From positions 62,001-126,000 of the forward strand of contig NZ_BMKA01000002.1 of assembly GCF_014643735.1 (NCBI RefSeq): 64,000 nucleotides of DNA, written 5' to 3'. This DNA comes from Neptunicoccus cionae (GTDB lineage: Bacteria; Pseudomonadota; Alphaproteobacteria; Rhodobacterales; Rhodobacteraceae). Position 1 is the stretch's first letter; every line of letters begins with the position of its first letter. Position numbers and translations under genes: made by a program. Below, in pieces: positions 60,454-64,000 of the stretch. Under the pieces are notes generated by a model. The model ran no database searches, was not told the DNA's origin, and worked only from the letters and a program-made list of their open reading frames with translations.

Positions 60454-61554
60454 ATGAATAACCCCCGTGTGATTCCGTTAGAACAGACTGACAGGCTCGA
60501 CTGGTTGCGCCTGATCCGTAGCAGGCGGGTCGGTCCGGTGACGTTTTATCGACTACTGGGTGAACACGGGACCGCCGCTGCCGCCCTTGAAGCCCTACCC
60601 GGCATCGCGGCAGAGGCCGGTGTGCGGGACTATATCCCCTTCAGTCACAAAGCGGCCTATGACGAGATGGCCGCGGGCAGTGCGATGGGCCTGCGGATGG
60701 TGTGCTTTAACGAAACGGACTATCCGCAAGCCCTGCGCCAGATGCCCGATCCACCGCCGGTTCTTTGGCTGCGGGGGAATATCGCGCTGTGTCAAACGCC
60801 TGCAATTGCCATCGTCGGCGCGCGAAATGCGTCCAGCCTTGGCACCCGTATGGCGCGTTTGCTGGCGCGGGATCTGGGGGAAGCGGGTTATACCATTGTG
60901 TCCGGCATGGCGCGGGGGATTGATGCGGCGGCCCATGATGCAGCCCTGCCGACGGGAACACTCGCGGTTCAGGCGGGCGGGATTGATGTGATTTACCCAA
61001 AGGAAAACACCAGTCTGTTTGAAGAGATCGCGAAGGTTGGGCTGTGCCTGTCAGAACATCCCTTGGGGTTGGTGCCACAAGCACGGCATTTCCCGCAGCG
61101 CAACCGGATAATTGCCGGACTGGCCGAGGCAACGCTGGTGGTTGAAGGCGCGCTGCGCTCCGGATCGTTGATCACGGCACGGGATGCGGGAGATTTGGGG
61201 CGCGAGGTCATGGCCGTTCCGGGCAGCCCGATGGACGCCCGCGCTGCTGGCTGCAACGCGCTGATCCGTGACGGCGCCTGTCTGATCCGATCCGCGCAGG
61301 ATGTGATCGATGCGCTGCAGCGGCCAACCCCGCCGGATACGGCATCGCGCGGCGAAGCCGTATCGCCAGCGCCCCCGCCGGAGCAAATCGGCAAGCGCAT
61401 TCTTGATTTGCTGGGGCCAAATGCCGTGGCAGAGGATTGCCTGATCCGCGATCTCGGCCTGTCAGCGGCGCACCTTACCCCCGTCCTGACCCGACTTGAG
61501 CTGGAAGGTAAGATATTGCGACATGCAGGCGGGTTTGTGGCCCTCGCGGGGTGA
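60454..61554 (+). CDS. dprA: DNA-processing protein DprA
   Basis: 366 residues. An N-terminal helix-hairpin-helix-like region (LIRSRRVGPVTFYRLL) precedes the Rossmann-type DprA core: AIVGARNASSLGTRMARLLA, VSGMARGIDAAAHDAAL, GSLITARDAGDLGREV and VPGSPMDARAAGCNALIRDGA. A C-terminal winged helix (residues about 310-366) is present. It loads RecA on single-stranded DNA in transformation. The ATG at 60454 is used, although the frame opens earlier. Confidence 0.95.
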   Translation: MNNPRVIPLEQTDRLDWLRLIRSRRVGPVTFYRLLGEHGTAAAALEALPGIAAEAGVRDYIPFSHKAAYDEMAAGSAMGLRMVCFNETDYPQALRQMPDPPPVLWLRGNIALCQTPAIAIVGARNASSLGTRMARLLARDLGEAGYTIVSGMARGIDAAAHDAALPTGTLAVQAGGIDVIYPKENTSLFEEIAKVGLCLSEHPLGLVPQARHFPQRNRIIAGLAEATLVVEGALRSGSLITARDAGDLGREVMAVPGSPMDARAAGCNALIRDGACLIRSAQDVIDALQRPTPPDTASRGEAVSPAPPPEQIGKRILDLLGPNAVAEDCLIRDLGLSAAHLTPVLTRLELEGKILRHAGGFVALAG

Positions 61555-61706
61555 ATGGCGCCACCCGCTATTTGACAAGCCTGAAGCGTTCAAAACCACA
61601 AACCGCAAACCAAATGCGCGACCCCCATTGACAACACTGCCCCCCGCAACACATTTTCCGCACGCCTCAGATCGGGCAGCACCTATACTGATTCACAGGA
61701 AATAAT

Positions 61707-64000
61707 ATGCCAGTTGTCGTCGTCGAATCTCCGGCTAAGGCCAAGACAATAAACAAATATCTGGGCGATAACTTTACCGTTCTGGCGTCTTACGGACACG
61801 TGCGCGACCTGCCTCCGAAGGATGGTTCTGTCGACACTGACAACGATTTTGAGATGAAATGGGAAGTCGCGAGCGACAGCCAGAAGCATATTCGTGCCAT
61901 CGCAGAAGCCCTGAAGGGTGACGACGAACTGATCCTCGCGACCGACCCCGATCGCGAAGGAGAAGCGATCAGCTGGCATCTGGAAGAGGCGTTGAAGAAG
62001 CGCAAGGCAATCAAGAAGTCCACCAAGGTAGAGCGGGTTGTTTTCAACGCGATCACCAAAGATGCGGTGACGACTGCGATGAAAAATCCCCGTCAGGTGG
62101 ATATGGAACTGGTGGAGGCTTACCTCGCCCGTCGTGCTCTGGATTATCTGGTCGGTTTTAACCTGTCGCCGGTGCTGTGGCGCAAACTTCCCGGCGCGAA
62201 ATCGGCAGGCCGCGTGCAATCGGTATGCCTGCGTCTGATTGTTGAGCGTGAGATGGAAATCGAGGCGTTTAAGGCGCGCGAATACTGGACAGTGAAGGCG
62301 ATCCTATCCACCCCGCGCGGTCAGGAATTTGAAGCTCGGCTAACGGTTCTGGGCGGCAAGAAGCTTGACAAATTCGACATTGAAACCTCTGAAGCTGCTG
62401 AAATCGCGGTCGCGGCGATCAATTCCCGCGATCTGTCGGTCGCCAGTGTTGAGGCGAAACCCGCCAGCCGTAATCCTTCACCGCCCTTCATGACATCCAC
62501 CCTGCAACAGGAAGCCAGCCGCAAGTTCGGCATGGGCGCACGGGCCGCAATGTCCACGGCGCAGCGGCTTTATGAAGCGGGTTACATCACCTATATGCGT
62601 ACCGACGGGATCGACATGGCCCCCGAAGCCGTGACTGCCGCGCGCAAGACCATCGGCAGCCTGTTCGGGGACAAATACGTTCCCGAAAAACCCCGTGTTT
62701 ACAAGAACAAAGCCAAGAATGCGCAGGAGGCCCACGAATGTATTCGCCCCACGGATATGGACGTGACGCCGGAAAGCCTGTCCCGTCTTGAGGCGGACCA
62801 GCGCAAGCTTTATGACCTGATTTGGAAGCGCACCATCGCCAGCCAGATGGAAGCGGCGCGGATGGAACGCACTGTGGTGGAAATCGCCTCGCAGGACGGT
62901 CAGGTCGGGCTGCGCGCTAATGGTCAGGTTGTGCTGTTTGACGGCTTTCTTAAGGTTTACGAAGAAGGCCGCGATGATGTCGCCGACGGTCAGGTGGTGG
63001 ATGATGACGACAAGCGTCTGCCCCAGATTGCCCAAGGGGATGAGACCAAGAAATCCTCCGTCACACCGGAACGGCACCACACGCAACCACCGCCCCGCTA
63101 TACAGAGGCTACGCTGGTCAAGCGGATGGAGGAACTGGGCATCGGGCGGCCGTCTACCTACGCCAGTATCGTGACCACGATCCAGACCCGCGAATATGTG
63201 CGGAAAGACAAGAACCGCCTGATTCCAGAGGATAAAGGCCGTCTTGTGATCGCCTTTCTTGAAAACTATTTCCGTCAGTATGTGGGGTACAACTTTACCG
63301 CGCAACTGGAAGACGAGCTGGATGATATCTCTGGCGGGCGCGAGGATTACAAAGCCGTGCTGTCCCGTTTCTGGCGTGATTTCTCGGCAGCGGTGGCAGA
63401 AACGGCGGATCTGCGGATCACCGAAGTCCTGGAAAAAATCAACGAGGTGCTCGCTCCGCATTTGTTCCCCGCGAATGAAGACGGTTCCGATCCCCGCATT
63501 TGTAAGGCCTGCGGTAACGGCAAGCTTTCAATGCGCACGGCCCGTTCCGGCGGCGCTTTTATCGGGTGTTCGAACTATCCCGAATGCCGCTACACCCGTC
63601 CGATTTCCGGCGAGGTTGAAGGTGGCGACATTGCAGGGCCGGACGGCAAGCAGCTTGGTTTTGACGATGACGGAGAGCCGATCACCCTGCGCTCCGGCCG
63701 TTTTGGCCCCTATGTGCAGCGCGGCGAAGCGACGGAAGAAGTTCCTAAGCCGCCACGGTCCTCTATCCCTAAAGGTACGGATCTGAGCGCAGTTGACCTC
63801 AAACTCGCGCTTGACCTGCTGTCCTTGCCCCGCTTTGTCGGAACCCATCCGGATGGTGGCGATATTACAGCGGCCATCGGGCGGTTTGGTCCTTATGTGA
63901 TGTGGCAGATGCCGCTGGAAGAGGGCAAGAAAACCGCGCGCAAAATCTATGCCAACATGAAAGACCCCACCGAGGTGTTTACCATCGGCATGAACCGCGC
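61707..64000 (+). CDS. topA: DNA topoisomerase I, truncated by the window end
   Basis: The frame runs open from the ATG to the last base (764 codons seen). VVVESPAKAKTINKYLG and ILATDPDREGEAISWHLEE form the Toprim domain with its acidic triad. The catalytic Tyr is in EAGYITYMRTDGID. GKSAGRVQSV-type sequence and LGIGRPSTYASIV are further TopA landmarks. A four-Cys zinc finger begins at about residue 600 (ICKACGNGKL to CSNYPECRY). AGGAA precedes the ATG. It relaxes negative supercoils. The gene follows dprA after 152 bases. Confidence 0.96.
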   Translation, partial: MPVVVVESPAKAKTINKYLGDNFTVLASYGHVRDLPPKDGSVDTDNDFEMKWEVASDSQKHIRAIAEALKGDDELILATDPDREGEAISWHLEEALKKRKAIKKSTKVERVVFNAITKDAVTTAMKNPRQVDMELVEAYLARRALDYLVGFNLSPVLWRKLPGAKSAGRVQSVCLRLIVEREMEIEAFKAREYWTVKAILSTPRGQEFEARLTVLGGKKLDKFDIETSEAAEIAVAAINSRDLSVASVEAKPASRNPSPPFMTSTLQQEASRKFGMGARAAMSTAQRLYEAGYITYMRTDGIDMAPEAVTAARKTIGSLFGDKYVPEKPRVYKNKAKNAQEAHECIRPTDMDVTPESLSRLEADQRKLYDLIWKRTIASQMEAARMERTVVEIASQDGQVGLRANGQVVLFDGFLKVYEEGRDDVADGQVVDDDDKRLPQIAQGDETKKSSVTPERHHTQPPPRYTEATLVKRMEELGIGRPSTYASIVTTIQTREYVRKDKNRLIPEDKGRLVIAFLENYFRQYVGYNFTAQLEDELDDISGGREDYKAVLSRFWRDFSAAVAETADLRITEVLEKINEVLAPHLFPANEDGSDPRICKACGNGKLSMRTARSGGAFIGCSNYPECRYTRPISGEVEGGDIAGPDGKQLGFDDDGEPITLRSGRFGPYVQRGEATEEVPKPPRSSIPKGTDLSAVDLKLALDLLSLPRFVGTHPDGGDITAAIGRFGPYVMWQMPLEEGKKTARKIYANMKDPTEVFTIGMNR

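Overview
The window reads as chromosomal DNA of an aerobic alphaproteobacterium of the Rhodobacterales (Roseobacter-type). Supporting signs are the cytochrome oxidase block in the order ctaC-ctaB-small protein-ctaG-ctaE-surf1-thrC-M16 peptidase, a BioMNY biotin transporter, a DUF1127 protein, a ybhL-type leader before a Bax-inhibitor-1 gene, and a short intergenic repeat of a kind I remember as common in this order. Genes are densely packed, often with ATGA or 8-base overlaps. I see no insertion sequence, prophage, CRISPR array, rRNA or tRNA gene.

Bases 1-19,030 are the most unusual part. An H-type lectin, a uronate-dehydrogenase-like SDR, a FAD oxidoreductase and a polytopic membrane protein come first. 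Then follows a plus-strand operon: a Tat-exported substrate-binding protein, a complete Liv-type ABC transporter and an amidohydrolase that closely resembles Eubacterium barkeri enamidase. Facing it is a minus-strand operon: molybdenum hydroxylase (FAD subunit plus fused FeS/Mo subunit), a 6-hydroxynicotinate-reductase-like protein, a UPF0280 protein, two tandem amino-acid-synthesis-family (AA_synth) proteins, a MarR regulator and a membrane diiron desaturase-like protein. Together they suggest uptake, hydroxylation, ring reduction and hydrolytic ring opening of nicotinate or a related N-heterocycle. Both operons carry the 10-mer TTAGTGTACA in their upstream regions, which points to a common regulator, perhaps the MarR protein.

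Bases 19,043-28,705 hold a polar-amino-acid-type ABC transporter whose binding protein is divergent from its ATPase and permease, an AhpD-like protein, a DadA-like dehydrogenase preceded by a small coupled ORF, a hybrid histidine kinase, cobT and cobS, and a HisC-like aminotransferase. Two copies of an unusual palindromic element (10455-10548 and 21867-21935) lie at the 3' ends of transcription units.

Bases 28,976-47,284 are mixed housekeeping and accessory genes: valS, a three-gene set (ammonia-lyase-like, M24 hydrolase, Asp/Glu-racemase-like), a response regulator, mce and a DUF1467 gene, hisN, an XRE regulator with two upstream palindromes, a quinone oxidoreductase, a methyltransferase, a LysR/DUF1127 divergent pair with two ATC-N9-GAT boxes, the ybhL-type gene, a sirtuin, a 2-hydroxyacid dehydrogenase, csaA, proC, a YbjN protein and pyrE.

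Bases 47,465-64,000 carry an acyl-CoA-ligase/thiolase pair facing bioMNY, an M16 peptidase, thrC, surf1 and the ctaE-ctaG-ctaB-ctaC cluster, then tldD, dprA and a topA gene cut by the window end. All family names come from reading the translations and remembered family features; no database search was run.
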